Assembly (NCBI GenBank): GCA_013416435.1
Contig: JACCEN010000009.1
Coordinates: forward strand, 160,748-224,747
Direction: 5' to 3'
From: Alcaligenaceae bacterium
GTDB taxonomy: Bacteria; Pseudomonadota; Gammaproteobacteria; Burkholderiales; Burkholderiaceae_B
Length of the DNA: 64,000 nt
Positions 26,685 to 36,142 of the stretch are shown piece after piece (within the stretch, counting starts at the first letter, position 1; every line of letters begins with the position of its first letter). The notes under the pieces were generated by a model. It was not told where the DNA came from. It saw only the letters and a list, made by a program, of their open reading frames with translations, and ran no database searches. Position numbers and translations under genes: made by a program.

Positions 26685-28022
26685 CTAGCCCCTTGGCCTC
26701 GTCAGCAACTGGTTGACGGCGATGATGTCGTTCTCGGTGAGGATACCCGTGCTGGCCTTCAGGCGCAGGCTGCTCATCAGCGTATCGTAGCGCGCGCGTG
26801 CCAGGCTGCGCTGGGTTTCGTACAGCTGCTGCTGAGCATTGAGTACGTCGATGTTGATCCGGACGCCGACCTCGTAGCCGGTCTGGTTGGCTTGCAGGGA
26901 CGACAGGCTGGACTTCTCGGCGGCCCTCAGGGCTTCGACCTGTGCCAGGCCCGATGTGACCCCTGAAAAATGCTGCTGGGTGGACTGCACGGCCTCGCGC
27001 CGGGCGTTCTCGAGTTCATAGCGCGCCTGCTGAAGGCGGGAGGTCTGCTCGCGCACCACCGATGAAATTTCACCGCCCGAGAAAATGGGGATGGCGACAC
27101 GCAGGCCCACGGTGCTGTCCAGCGAGCGCGGACCGGTGTTCGGACCGTACAAGCCGCGATCCGAAGCGGTGCCGGTCTGGGCTTCGAGATAAAGCCTGGG
27201 ATAATGCTCGCCCTTGGCGATATCGATTTGTTTCTCGACGATCTTGGTTTGCAGGGCCGCCTGCGCCACGGCGAGGCTGGACGCCGACGATTGCAGGATC
27301 CAGGCGTCGAGCCGGTTGGGCTGAGGCGCGGGCAGCGGTGTGTCGTTGGCCAATTCCGCCAGCGCCCCCGGCCGTTCGTGAATGATGCGCGCGAGCTGGT
27401 CCTGATTCAATTGCAGCTGGTTCTGCGCCTGCAGCTCGCTGGCTTTCAGGAGGTCCAGCCGGGACTGCGCCTCGTAGGCATCGGCGATGGTGGTGCCGCC
27501 CAGTTCGTAGCCACGCGTCGCGGCGTTCAGTTGGGTCTGTACGGCTTCTTTCTGGGCTTGCAGGACCCGTAGCGTGTCCTGCGCGGCAAGCACATCGAAA
27601 TAGGCTTGCGATACACGCAGGATGAGGTCCTGATAGGCTCGGGCCTGGGCGATATCGGCAGAGCCTGCGATGTATTCCGAGCGTTTCAGCTGGCCCCAGG
27701 CGCTGATGTCGATCAGGGGCTGGGTCAGTGTCAATGCCCATTCCGCCCGGCGCGAGCTGTTCCGGTCATTGAGCGTGCGCGCCCGGCGCACGTCTTCGGC
27801 TTCACCGATGGCGTCTGCCGTTACCAGGGGAAGCAGCCTGGCCCTGGCCTGGTTGACGAATTCCTGGTCTGCGTCGCGTCCGGCGCGGCTGGCCGCGTAG
27901 ATGGGATCCCGTTCTTGGGCAAGCTGCCAGACCTGCAGGAGGTCCTGACCGTGAGCCGGAAGCAAGCCGGCACAGACCAGCGCAGCGCACGAAACGAAGA
28001 ACTTGCCCAGGGAAGTTGGCAT
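26685..28022 (-). CDS. tolC: TolC-family outer membrane channel
   Basis: 445 residues with an N-terminal signal peptide (~1-25, cleaved after LLPAHGQ) and two outer-membrane-efflux-protein repeats. TolC-type segments are LLQVWQLAQERDPIYAASRA at the start of the mature protein, EWALTLTQPLID, the coiled-coil helices around AQDTLRVLQAQKEAVQTQLNAATRGYELGGTT, and YEVGVRINIDVLNAQQQLYETQRSLARARYD in the second repeat. It forms a trimeric channel for RND, MFS or type I secretion partners. It lies directly after pcm (start and stop adjacent at 28022/28023). Confidence 0.93.
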   Translation of the reverse strand: MPTSLGKFFVSCAALVCAGLLPAHGQDLLQVWQLAQERDPIYAASRAGRDADQEFVNQARARLLPLVTADAIGEAEDVRRARTLNDRNSSRRAEWALTLTQPLIDISAWGQLKRSEYIAGSADIAQARAYQDLILRVSQAYFDVLAAQDTLRVLQAQKEAVQTQLNAATRGYELGGTTIADAYEAQSRLDLLKASELQAQNQLQLNQDQLARIIHERPGALAELANDTPLPAPQPNRLDAWILQSSASSLAVAQAALQTKIVEKQIDIAKGEHYPRLYLEAQTGTASDRGLYGPNTGPRSLDSTVGLRVAIPIFSGGEISSVVREQTSRLQQARYELENARREAVQSTQQHFSGVTSGLAQVEALRAAEKSSLSSLQANQTGYEVGVRINIDVLNAQQQLYETQRSLARARYDTLMSSLRLKASTGILTENDIIAVNQLLTRPRG

Positions 28023-28703
28023 TCAGAACTTGAATTTGGATACGGTTGTACCGCGCAACGGTTTGATGACGGTATCGAAGAGGCTGGTGGTCTCGAAGCT
28101 GGCCGCGCTGGTGCGCGTGATCCGGCAGGCGGTCATGACGGGTGGCTGGCCCACCACCACCACCAGGCGTCCTCCGATGCGCAATTGGTACTTCAGCGCG
28201 TCGGGAACCACCGGGACCGAGCCGGTTACTAGAATGGCGTCGTATTCGGTGGTGCCCCAGCCCGCGTGCGCGTCGCCGGTTTCGACCTTGACGTTGGCGA
28301 CCTGGTTGCGCTGCAGGTTCTGCAGGGCGAATGCGGACAGGCGGCTGTCGACTTCGACGCTGGTGACCTGCTGGCACAGCTTGCCCAGCAGGGCGGCCTG
28401 GTAGCCCGAGCCCGTGCCGATTTCAAGCATGCAGTCGGTGGGCTTCAGTTGCAGTTCTTGTGCCAGGCGCGCTTCAACCTTGGGCGTGAGCATGCTTTCG
28501 CGCGTGTCGACCGAATTGATGACGAGAGGCAGTTCGACGTCGGAAAACGCCAGCCCCTGCATGGGCGCGGGAACATAGCGTTCCCGCTGGACGTCGAACA
28601 AAGCTTGCAGGACCCGAGCATCGAGCACATCCCAGGGGCGGATCTGTTGCTCGATCATGTTGAATCGAGCCCGTTCGATTTCTGATAGCGCTGTAACGTT
28701 CAT
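28023..28703 (-). CDS. pcm: Protein-L-isoaspartate O-methyltransferase family protein
   Basis: 226 residues of the PCMT fold: SAM motif CMLEIGTGSGYQAALLGKL (~88), post-I VTSVEVDSRL, and the N-terminal MIEQQIRPWDVLDARVLQAL with REYVP-like RERYVPAPM. It would methylate isoaspartyl residues or a related substrate. Proteins of this subgroup next to tolC often lack the standard active-site loop; here the usual loop is replaced by SDVELPLVINSVDTRESMLTPKVEARL, so the substrate is not certain. It shares a transcript with tolC. Confidence 0.85.
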   Translation of the reverse strand: MNVTALSEIERARFNMIEQQIRPWDVLDARVLQALFDVQRERYVPAPMQGLAFSDVELPLVINSVDTRESMLTPKVEARLAQELQLKPTDCMLEIGTGSGYQAALLGKLCQQVTSVEVDSRLSAFALQNLQRNQVANVKVETGDAHAGWGTTEYDAILVTGSVPVVPDALKYQLRIGGRLVVVVGQPPVMTACRITRTSAASFETTSLFDTVIKPLRGTTVSKFKF

Positions 28704-28798
28704 GGTGTCTGCAAATAATCGGTAAAGATGTATCTATTCTACCGACGGACCTACCAAAGGTAAGCCCGCCGCATCGTGCTAACTATAGCGTATTTGGA

Positions 28799-29620
28799 TT
28801 ATTTTGGCGCTGGCCACCAGGCGTGAAAGTGCTGCACCGGGCCATGGCCCGATCCCACTTGCAGCTCGCCCGAACGCGCGATGGCTCGTACCAGGTAGTC
28901 CTTTGCCTGCCTGGCGGCCTCGGGCGCATCACCGGTGCGCGGCAGCAGCGCGGCCAGCGCCGCTGAAAGCGTGCAGCCGGTTCCGTGGGTATTGGGTGTT
29001 TCGATGCGCCTGCCGGGCAGTTCCAGCATCCGGTCGCCGTCATGCAGCACGTCGATGGTGTCGTTGCCGGGAAGATGGCCGCCCTTCAGGTAGACCCAGC
29101 GTTCGCCGGAGTCGTTCAGCAGGCGGCGCAGCTTCTCGGCCGCGCGGCGCATGTCGCGCACATTGTCCACCGGGGCGGCGTCCAGCAATACGCCGGCCTC
29201 GGGCAGGTTGGGCGTCAGCATCGTTGCCTGGGGCAGCAGGCTCGAGCGCAGTTCATCGACGGCGGCGCGCTCCAGGAGATGGTCGCCGCTCTTTGCGATC
29301 ATTACCGGATCCAGGACCAGGTGCGCGGGCTTCCAGTGGGCCATTCTGTCGGCCACCGTGCGGGTGACCGCCTGGTGGCCCAGCATGCCGATCTTGACGG
29401 CGTCGATGCGCACGTCGGCGAACAGCGTGTCGATCTGGGCGGCGACGAAGTCGGCCGGCACGGGTGAAATGCCGGTTACGGCCTGGGTGTTCTGCGCCGT
29501 CAGGGCGGCGACGACGGCGGTGCCGTAGGCGCCCAGCGCGCTCATGGCCTTGATGTCGGCAAGAATGCCCGCGCCGCCGGAAGGATCCACGCCGGCGATG
29601 GTGAGGGTATTGGGGATCAT
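28799..29620 (-). CDS. thiD: Hydroxymethylpyrimidine/phosphomethylpyrimidine kinase ThiD
   Basis: 273 residues of the ribokinase-like family. It starts TLTIAGVDPSGGAGILADIKA and has VKIGMLGHQAV, LVLDPVMIAKSGDHLL, LTPNLPEAGVLL and the anion hole/catalytic end NTHGTGCTLSAALAA (Asp replaced by the THGTGC motif usual in ThiD). It phosphorylates HMP and HMP-P for thiamine synthesis. It begins 10 bases after the thiG stop, so the pair is an operon. An upstream in-frame ATG (29680) would overlap thiG and is not used. Confidence 0.95.
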   Translation of the reverse strand: MIPNTLTIAGVDPSGGAGILADIKAMSALGAYGTAVVAALTAQNTQAVTGISPVPADFVAAQIDTLFADVRIDAVKIGMLGHQAVTRTVADRMAHWKPAHLVLDPVMIAKSGDHLLERAAVDELRSSLLPQATMLTPNLPEAGVLLDAAPVDNVRDMRRAAEKLRRLLNDSGERWVYLKGGHLPGNDTIDVLHDGDRMLELPGRRIETPNTHGTGCTLSAALAALLPRTGDAPEAARQAKDYLVRAIARSGELQVGSGHGPVQHFHAWWPAPK

Positions 29621-29630
29621 CTCTTTGGTT

Positions 29631-30428
29631 TTATTGACGAGGTTCCAGCAGGCCTTCGGTGGGGGAGCTGGGGTCGGCACTGTAGAACTTGCGCGGCACC
29701 CGGCCGGCCAGGAAGGCCTCGCGGCCGGCCTGTACCGCTTTCTTCATGGCGCTTGCCATGAGGATGGGATTGCGGGCGCCGGCGATGGCGGTGTTCATCA
29801 GGACGGCATCGCAGCCCAGCTCCATGGCGACGGCGGCGTCCGAGGCCGTACCCACGCCGGCGTCCACCAGTACGGGGACCTTGATGCTGTCGATGATCAG
29901 GCGCAAGTTCCAGGGGTTGAGTATGCCCATGCCCGAACCGATCAGCGATGCCAGCGGCATGACCGCGATGCAGCCGATGTCTTCCAGCATGCGGCACTGG
30001 ATGGGGTCGTCGGTGCAATACACCATGACCTGAAAGCCTTCCTTGACCAGGGTGCGGGCCGCCTCCAGGGTTTCGGGCATGTTGGGAAACAGGTTGTCCT
30101 GGCTGCCCAGGACTTCCAGCTTGACCAGTTCGTGCCCGTCCAGCAGTTCGCGCGCCAGGCGCAGCGTACGCACGGCCTCGTCGGCGGTGAAGCAGCCGGC
30201 GGTGTTGGGCAGAATCGTGTACTTCGAGGGCGGAATGTAATCGAGGAGGTTGGGTTCGCCGGGATTCTGGCCGATGTTGCTGCGTCTTATCGCAACCGTG
30301 ATGATTTCCGCGCCGCTGGTTTCAATGGCTTGGCGTGTTTCTTCGAAATCTTTGTACTTGCCGGTGCCGACAAGAAGGCGGGAAGAATAGCTGCGGCCTG
30401 CAAGGGTAAACGTGTCGTTCTGGGTCAT
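29631..30428 (-). CDS. thiG: Thiazole synthase ThiG
   Basis: 265 residues. Typical ThiG segments are [30 protein letters not shown], with the Schiff-base Lys in [58 protein letters not shown] and [10 protein letters not shown]. It joins deoxyxylulose phosphate with ThiS-thiocarboxylate sulfur to give the thiazole phosphate. No thiS or thiO is adjacent; btuF is upstream on the same strand with a 51-base gap. Confidence 0.96.
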   Translation of the reverse strand: MTQNDTFTLAGRSYSSRLLVGTGKYKDFEETRQAIETSGAEIITVAIRRSNIGQNPGEPNLLDYIPPSKYTILPNTAGCFTADEAVRTLRLARELLDGHELVKLEVLGSQDNLFPNMPETLEAARTLVKEGFQVMVYCTDDPIQCRMLEDIGCIAVMPLASLIGSGMGILNPWNLRLIIDSIKVPVLVDAGVGTASDAAVAMELGCDAVLMNTAIAGARNPILMASAMKKAVQAGREAFLAGRVPRKFYSADPSSPTEGLLEPRQ

Positions 30429-30479
30429 AGTTAGTGCGAAGAAGGTGAGCGTTGCCTGATTTGCAAGTGTACTGCGACA

Positions 30480-31352
30480 TCAGCGGCGTACCAATTCCAC
30501 ATATTCGCAAAGCTGTTCGGCTGCATCGACCAAGCGCGGGCCGGGCCGGAACAGGGCGTCCGGATCCAGACCGTATATGTGTCCCGCCATGGCGGCGGGC
30601 AGCTGCAGCGTCCGCCAGCGGTGCAAGGTGTCGCCGACGTTCTCGGCCGGGCGCGCGGGCACGATGATCACACCGGGATCCTTCATCAGCACGCTTTCCG
30701 GATCCACCTGTGGCGCGGCGACGCCCGTGGCGGCGTAGACGTTCTCGGCCCCGCATGCGGCCAGGACATCGTTCAGCAAGACGTCGCTGCCTATCGTGTA
30801 AAGGGGCGAGCCGCCGATTTCAATGAAGGCGGCGACCCGCGGCCGGCCGGAATACCGCTCACGCAGGTGGGCGATCCGCCGACGCAATTCGGACGCCTTT
30901 GCCCGGGCCGTGGATGCCGTGTCGAACAGCCGGCCGTATCGCTCGATCTCTGCCGGGATATCTTCCAGCTTTTTCGGCTGGGAGTAGGCCAGTGGGATAT
31001 CCAGCCGCTTCAGCATGGGGGCGAGTGTCTGTGCTGCGCCGGTGGGCTGCCAGGCGATCACGATGTCCGGCCGGGCGGCGACGGTCTTCTCGACATCGAC
31101 GTGTATGCCTGTGCCCAGGCGTGGAATCGCACGTGCCTGGGGCGGGTAGTCGCTGTCGGTGACCGTCGCCACGATCCGGTCGCCCGCGCCGGCGGCAAAG
31201 ACGAGTTCGGTGATGTGCGGGGTGAGCGTCACCGCGCGCGTTCTCGCCGGCTCCCGGGCCGCATACCCCTCCGCATGCGCGCCGGGCGGGGCGGCCGCCA
31301 GCGCCATAAGAAGCGCGGCGAGTCCGGCAAACCGCTTGGTGAATGAGCCCAT
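30480..31352 (-). CDS. btuF: Cobalamin ABC transporter substrate-binding protein (BtuF-like)
   Basis: 290 residues. Signal peptide residues 1-27 (LAALLMALAAAPPGAHAEG). The mature part is a class III periplasmic binding fold: AVTLTPHITELVFAAGAGDRIVATVTDSDYP, ARPDIVIAWQPTG, and ALFRPGPRLVDAAEQLCEYV at the end. It would capture vitamin B12 in the periplasm. It lies 19 bases after btuB and should be under the same riboswitch. btuC and btuD are not in the window. A siderophore or haem role is possible from the fold alone, but context favours B12. Confidence 0.88.
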   Translation of the reverse strand: MGSFTKRFAGLAALLMALAAAPPGAHAEGYAAREPARTRAVTLTPHITELVFAAGAGDRIVATVTDSDYPPQARAIPRLGTGIHVDVEKTVAARPDIVIAWQPTGAAQTLAPMLKRLDIPLAYSQPKKLEDIPAEIERYGRLFDTASTARAKASELRRRIAHLRERYSGRPRVAAFIEIGGSPLYTIGSDVLLNDVLAACGAENVYAATGVAAPQVDPESVLMKDPGVIIVPARPAENVGDTLHRWRTLQLPAAMAGHIYGLDPDALFRPGPRLVDAAEQLCEYVELVRR

Positions 31353-31371
31353 GGGTTGTCGCTATGCCGCC

Positions 31372-33255
31372 CTACATCCGGAGCGACAAGTTGATGAAGA
31401 AATTGGAACCCGGATTACGATAGCCGTAGGTATTGCTGTATTCCTTGTTGAAGATATTGTTCCAGCGCGCCTGGACTTCGACGTTCTTGCTGAAGGCATA
31501 GGCCGCCGTCATGTTGAACAGCCCATAGCCGCCCAGCAATACTTGATTGGCGACATCGCTGTACCGCTTTCCGGTGAACTGGTATTCGCCGCCGACCGTC
31601 AGCGCTCCGTAGCGTTGTTCCGCGCTGAAACGGTATACCTGGCGGGCCCGCTGCACCAGCCGGCTGCCCGTTTCGCCCGCCCGCGGCCTGTCGTTGCGTG
31701 GATCCAGGAAGTCGGCGCTCGCTCGCAGCGTGGTGTCGCCGTAGACCTGTTCGCCCGTGAGCGTGATGCCGCGTATCGTCGCGCGTTCGGTGTTCATGGC
31801 GGTGCAGTCGAAATTGACGTCGCAGACATAGCCGTTGATCAGATCGCGGATCTTGTTCTGGAAGACGACCACACCCAATCGCGTCGTATCTGTTTCATAG
31901 CTCAATCGGGCTTCGATGTTGCGGGACTTTTCGGGCTTGAGATCGGGGTTCCCCTGGAAGCTGCCCCAGGATCCGCCGTCGTACGGATAGTACAGGTCCG
32001 AAAAAGTGGGGGCGCGGAAACCCGTGTTGCCCGACACGCCGACTTTCCAGTTCTCGGTCAGGTCCAGGTCATAGGCCAGGCCGCCGGTCACCTGGTTTCC
32101 GTAAGAGGAAATATTGTCGTTGCGCAGATTGGCTTGCAGATGATGCGCGCCGAAGTCGCCGCGATAGATCAGCCCCACCGCGTTCGTGTTGCGCTGGCTG
32201 TTGGTGTAGTTTCCAGTGTGGGCGACCCGTTCCTCCAGCCGCTCCAGAAGCGCGCTGACATTTTGGTCCGGGGCCGGTTTGAAGTCGTTTTGCCAGGTAT
32301 AGGACCGTTGCAGCGTGGAGAATCGCGTGCCCCAGCTGCGATCCTCCGATGTTTCCTTGCTCAGGCCGAAGCGCAGCGTGCTGTTCCAGTAGTCGGCCAA
32401 CTGGTTGGTGCTGGTCGCCGTGTAGACTTGCTGGCGTGTCAGGGCGTAGGCATGTTCCGGGTAGTCGCCGACGTCGACATCGGAGCGTATGTAGCTGTTG
32501 TACGCGGTCACGCCCAGGTGGTGGCCTGGCTTCCAGCGGTATCCCAGGCTGGCGCTGAAGCCATGCAGGTCATAGCCGTCCGCGTCGCGATTGTAGGTAT
32601 AGGCGCCGGCATCCTTGTTGGTCGCGTTGAAGCCGTCGCTGCGCGCCATGTTGCCCGAAATCGAATAGTTCCAGCCGTCCTGCGCGCCTGAGATGCCCGC
32701 GCTGGACTTGACGGTGCCGTAGCTGCCGATGCCCATGTTTGCCCACGCGCTCGGGGGGCGGTCGCCGCCCTGTGCCTGGTTGGTGATGATGTTGATGACG
32801 CCGCCCATGGCGTCGGAACCATACAGGCCGCTGGCGGAGCCGCGCAGGATTTCTATGCGCTCAATGACGGCGGGATCGATTGCCGCCCAATTCGTCGAGC
32901 CGCTGACGGAGCTGTTGATGCGTACGCCGTCAACCAGCACCAGCGTCTGCGCCGGACTGGTGCCGCGCAGGAAGACGCCGGTGACGGTTTGCGGGCCGCC
33001 GTTATTGTAGAACTGGACATCATGGTGCCGTGCCAGGACCTCGGCCAGGCTGCTTTGGCCCGCGCGTTGAAGCTCCTGCTTGTCGATCACGGTGACGTCG
33101 CCCTGCACGTCCTTCTGCAATTGCGCGCTGCGGCTTGCCGTCACGACTATGGAGTCGAGCCGGCCGACGGTTTGCGGGGATTGTGCGATGGCGCTGGATA
33201 GCGGAAGGAAACAGGAAAGGACGGCAAGCGCTTGCCGGTTCAAGATGAGAGGCAT
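31372..33255 (-). CDS. btuB: TonB-dependent vitamin B12 receptor BtuB
   Basis: 627 residues. Signal peptide ~1-24 (AVLSCFLPLSSAIAQ), then a TonB-box-like DSIVVTASRS, plug domain (VIDKQELQRAGQSSLAEVLARHHDVQ, LVDGVRINSSVSG, IERIEILRGSASGLYGSDAMGGVINII) and a 22-strand barrel ending in Met (SNFFINLSLRM). BtuB identity rests on the plug sequence, size and the upstream cobalamin riboswitch. The start MPLILNRQ at 33255 gives a proper signal peptide; upstream in-frame starts run into the riboswitch. Confidence 0.93.
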   Translation of the reverse strand: MPLILNRQALAVLSCFLPLSSAIAQSPQTVGRLDSIVVTASRSAQLQKDVQGDVTVIDKQELQRAGQSSLAEVLARHHDVQFYNNGGPQTVTGVFLRGTSPAQTLVLVDGVRINSSVSGSTNWAAIDPAVIERIEILRGSASGLYGSDAMGGVINIITNQAQGGDRPPSAWANMGIGSYGTVKSSAGISGAQDGWNYSISGNMARSDGFNATNKDAGAYTYNRDADGYDLHGFSASLGYRWKPGHHLGVTAYNSYIRSDVDVGDYPEHAYALTRQQVYTATSTNQLADYWNSTLRFGLSKETSEDRSWGTRFSTLQRSYTWQNDFKPAPDQNVSALLERLEERVAHTGNYTNSQRNTNAVGLIYRGDFGAHHLQANLRNDNISSYGNQVTGGLAYDLDLTENWKVGVSGNTGFRAPTFSDLYYPYDGGSWGSFQGNPDLKPEKSRNIEARLSYETDTTRLGVVVFQNKIRDLINGYVCDVNFDCTAMNTERATIRGITLTGEQVYGDTTLRASADFLDPRNDRPRAGETGSRLVQRARQVYRFSAEQRYGALTVGGEYQFTGKRYSDVANQVLLGGYGLFNMTAAYAFSKNVEVQARWNNIFNKEYSNTYGYRNPGSNFFINLSLRM

Positions 33256-33315
33256 GATAGACCCTGAAAGACATGCGTCCCCGCACGTCGGATTCAATAA
33301 CCAATAAAGGGCGAG

Positions 33316-33496
33316 CAAGGCCGGTATCGGGCTGGCATGAATCGCATGCGCACCGTTGCGGGGGCAGCACAGTCTGGTCGAAGGGCAGGCAAGGGCGCGG
33401 TGGCGGCCGGCATGCCTGGGGCGACGTCTGTTTCCCGTTTAACTTTCGCAGAACGCTTCCGCCGCCGTGGCGGCAACGTTCCGAAAGCACCTCATA
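33316..33496 (-). promoter_or_regulatory. Cobalamin riboswitch upstream of btuB-btuF
   Basis: Read on the minus strand it begins GAGGTGCTTTCGGAACG, continues with GTTAAACGGGAAACAG, has the highly conserved GCTGCCCCCGCAACGG, and ends in the B12-box-like GCCAGCCCGATACCGGCC, about 60 bases before the btuB start. These are the ordered conserved blocks of the cobalamin riboswitch, which turns expression down when B12 is bound. An A/T-rich TATATT (33509-33504) is placed as a -10; a palindromic repeat half falls where the -35 would be. Confidence 0.9.
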
Positions 33497-33522
33497 CGGA
33501 TCGAAATATATCATGGGCCGGA

Positions 33523-33582
33523 GGGGTCAGACCCCGTGACTATATACTGCATGGGGTCAGACCCCATGCGGGGTCTGACCCC
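33523..33582. repeat. Palindromic repeat and half copy between btuB riboswitch and cobT
   Basis: A half copy GGGGTCAGACCCC at 33523-33535 and a full copy at 33553-33582 (centre ATGC) lie in a divergent intergenic region, unlike most copies. The full copy ends 27 bases before the cobT start. Confidence 0.94.
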
Positions 33583-33609
33583 CAACCCAACATAGCCTCT
33601 CTTTGCCCC

Positions 33610-34665
33610 ATGCACCTCCCAGATCCCATCCCCATCCAGGACGCGGAGCTTTCCGCCGCGTTGTCGGCCGCCATCGACGGCAAGACCAAGCCGCGCGGCA
33701 GCCTGGGACAGCTGGAGCGGCTGGCGCATCGATTGGGCATGATCCAGCGCACCTTGACGCCCCGCATCGACGCGCCCGCCATCGTGGTTTTCGCGGCGGA
33801 TCATGGCGTCGTGGCGGAAGGGGTGTCCGCCTACCCGCAGGATGTCACCTGGCAGATGGTAGAGAATTTCCTGCGCGGCGGCGCGGCGATCAATGTGCTG
33901 GCGCGCCAGCACGGTGTGGAACTGCTGATCGTGGATGCCGGCGTCAACCATCGATTCGGCGAGCGGCCCGGCCTGGTGGATCGCAAGATCGGCCCGGGCA
34001 CCCGCAATTTCGCCCATGAGCCCGCCATGACATTGGAAGAATGCATGCTGGCCATGCAATACGGTGCGGGCGTCGTCGAGGACCTGACGGGCGGCGTGGT
34101 GGGGTTCGGCGAAATGGGCATAGGCAATACGACGTCGGCATCGGCGCTCATGCACAAGCTCAGCGGCCTGGGCATCGAGGACTGCGTCGGCGCAGGAACG
34201 GGTCTGGACGACGCAGGCATTTCGCGCAAGGCCCGGGTCATCAGGGATGCTGCGCGCAAGCATCCTGGAGCCATGCCGGTCATGGAAGTGCTGGCGACTT
34301 TCGGCGGATACGAAATCGCCATGATGGCGGGGGCCATGCTCAGGGCCGCGGAACGGCGCATGGCCGTGCTGGTCGATGGCTTCATTGCGACAGCGGCCTT
34401 GCTTGCCGCCGCGCGCATGCGACCGTCCGTGCTGGACTACTGCATTTTTTCCCATTGCTCGGACGAGCATGGGCACCGGCGTCTGCTTCGGTTTCTAGGG
34501 GGGCGGCCACTGCTGCACCTGGGCATGCGTCTTGGAGAAGGCACAGGTTGCGCCATGGCGGTGCCCATCCTGCGGTCTGCTGTGGCCATCCTGAATGAAA
34601 TGGCCACTTTCGATTCGGCAAGGATCAGCGAGATGGATGCTGCTCAAAACGGGATCATCGCATGA
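33610..34665 (+). CDS. cobT: Nicotinate-nucleotide--dimethylbenzimidazole phosphoribosyltransferase CobT
   Basis: 351 residues. It activates lower-ligand base to alpha-ribazole phosphate for B12 assembly. Motifs are TKPRGSLGQLERLAHRLGMIQ, VVFAADHGVVAEGVSAYPQDVTWQMVENFLRGGAAINVLA, GFGEMGIGNTTSASAL, LATFGGYEIAMMAGAML and HLGMRLGEGTGCAMA with the catalytic Glu region (GEGTG). Start ATG 33610 gives the usual N-terminus (LPDPIPIQDAEL); the ORF runs upstream through repeat and riboswitch. It shares ATGA with cobS. Confidence 0.96.
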   Translation: MHLPDPIPIQDAELSAALSAAIDGKTKPRGSLGQLERLAHRLGMIQRTLTPRIDAPAIVVFAADHGVVAEGVSAYPQDVTWQMVENFLRGGAAINVLARQHGVELLIVDAGVNHRFGERPGLVDRKIGPGTRNFAHEPAMTLEECMLAMQYGAGVVEDLTGGVVGFGEMGIGNTTSASALMHKLSGLGIEDCVGAGTGLDDAGISRKARVIRDAARKHPGAMPVMEVLATFGGYEIAMMAGAMLRAAERRMAVLVDGFIATAALLAAARMRPSVLDYCIFSHCSDEHGHRRLLRFLGGRPLLHLGMRLGEGTGCAMAVPILRSAVAILNEMATFDSARISEMDAAQNGIIA

Positions 34666-35495
34666 GCGAACGAATGGAGGCCGATGCGCCGGCGCGGCGC
34701 GGCCCGGCGCTGCATCAACTGCGCCTGTGCTTGATCGCCTTGCAGTTCTTTACGCGCATTCCCGTTCCCGCCTGGGTCGGCTATGAGCCCGAGTGGCTGA
34801 GGCAGGCGTCGCGTTACTACCCTTTGGTGGGCTTGATCGTGGGCGGCATCGCCGCGGGCGGCTATTTCCTGGCGGCGCAATGCCTGCCGCAAGCGGCCGC
34901 GGTGCTGGTGTCCATGGCGGTAAGCATCTATGTTACAGGTGCCTTCCACGAAGACGGCTTTGCCGATGTATGCGATGGATTCGGCGGCGGCTATACCCGT
35001 GACCGTGTCCTGGCCATCATGAAGGACTCGCGGATAGGCGCTTACGGCGCTATCGGAATTGGCCTGATGCTCGCCCTGAAGTTCGCGGCCCTCGTGTCCC
35101 TTAAGCCTGTCGCCGTCCTGGCCTGCTTGCTGGTGGCGCATCCCTTGTCGCGCCTGCTTTCGGCGGCGCTGATCTGGCGCATGGCGTATGCGCGGGATGA
35201 GGGCAAGGCAAAGCCGTTGGCGGAACGCATGACGACCACGGAGTTCCTGGTGGCCATGGCGACAGCCTGCGTGCCTTTGCTGGCGGCCGGGCTGCTGGAT
35301 TGGCTGCCGTGGATCGCCATTGTGATCGGGCTGGCGCTGTCCTGCCTGGCAATGGCCTGGCTGGCCAGGCTTTTCGCGCGGCGCATCGGCGGCTTTACCG
35401 GCGACTGCCTTGGCGCCGTCCAGCAGGCATCCGAATGCGCATTCTATCTGGGCGTCGTGGCCGCATTGGGCGGCGGGGCCTGGCAAGCGGCATGA
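34662..35495 (+). CDS. cobS: Adenosylcobinamide-GDP ribazoletransferase CobS
   Basis: 277 residues, an inner-membrane protein with several hydrophobic helices. Signatures are LIALQFFTRIPVPAWV, SRYYPLVGLIVGG, the acidic FHEDGFADVCDGFGGGYTRDRVLAIMKDSRIGAYGAIG metal/phosphate site, and RRIGGFTGDCLGAVQQASE near the end. It joins alpha-ribazole (phosphate) to AdoCbi-GDP as the last main step of B12 nucleotide-loop assembly. It overlaps cobT and cobC by ATGA, giving a tightly coupled cobTSC operon. Confidence 0.96.
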   Translation: MSERMEADAPARRGPALHQLRLCLIALQFFTRIPVPAWVGYEPEWLRQASRYYPLVGLIVGGIAAGGYFLAAQCLPQAAAVLVSMAVSIYVTGAFHEDGFADVCDGFGGGYTRDRVLAIMKDSRIGAYGAIGIGLMLALKFAALVSLKPVAVLACLLVAHPLSRLLSAALIWRMAYARDEGKAKPLAERMTTTEFLVAMATACVPLLAAGLLDWLPWIAIVIGLALSCLAMAWLARLFARRIGGFTGDCLGAVQQASECAFYLGVVAALGGGAWQAA

Positions 35496-36091
35496 GGACG
35501 GAAGGGCGCCTGTATCTCGTCCGGCATCCCCGCCGCGATCTGCCGGGCGAAATTTGCTATGGGGCGTCCGACATCTCCGTATCGGCCGCGGAGCGGGAAC
35601 GGGTGGCGCTGGCGCTCGCGGAGTCGCTGCCGCGCGGGCTGCCCTTGTACACCAGCCCCTTGTTGCGCTGCGCGGACCTGGCGCGGCGCCTCGCGGAGCT
35701 GCTGGAAAGCGACCGCCCGGTAGCGGATCGGCGGCTGCGGGAATTGGACTTCGGCGCCTGGGAAATGCTGGGCTGGACCGATGTCCCCCGCGCGGAAGTC
35801 GACGCCTGGGCGGACGATCTCGTCGACTATCGCCCAGGCGGCGGCGAGAACGTGCGGGACATGGCCCGGCGCGTCCATGCGGCGTACCGTGATCTGATGG
35901 CGTCCGGCGAGGACAGTGTCGTCGTCTGCCACGCCGGCACCATACGCGTGCTTCTCGCCTGCCACGTCCACGCCCCAACGCCCGCGGAAGATGGCGCCGG
36001 CGTCATCGACGCCATTGCGCGCCATGCGACGGCCGGCCGCGTCGATATCGCGTTCGGGGGCGTGACGGTGCTGGAGCGGGGTCAGACCTGA
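35492..36091 (+). CDS. cobC: Histidine phosphatase, probable alpha-ribazole phosphatase CobC
   Basis: 199 residues of the phosphoglycerate-mutase-like histidine phosphatase superfamily. Phospho-acceptor His is in LYLVRHPRR (RHP rather than the usual RHG), with a second Arg in YTSPLLRCADLA, Glu in LRELDFGAWE and His in VVVCHAGTIR. Position directly after cobS (ATGA) supports dephosphorylation of alpha-ribazole phosphate. The extreme C-terminus (ERGQT) and TGA stop fall in a repeat half that is also the left end of the compound palindromic element, so the original terminus may have been altered. Confidence 0.85.
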   Translation: MRTEGRLYLVRHPRRDLPGEICYGASDISVSAAERERVALALAESLPRGLPLYTSPLLRCADLARRLAELLESDRPVADRRLRELDFGAWEMLGWTDVPRAEVDAWADDLVDYRPGGGENVRDMARRVHAAYRDLMASGEDSVVVCHAGTIRVLLACHVHAPTPAEDGAGVIDAIARHATAGRVDIAFGGVTVLERGQT

Positions 36092-36142
36092 ATGGCACTA
36101 CCTTAAGCATTCCGGGCTGCTTTTTGGTCACTGAACACGGTC

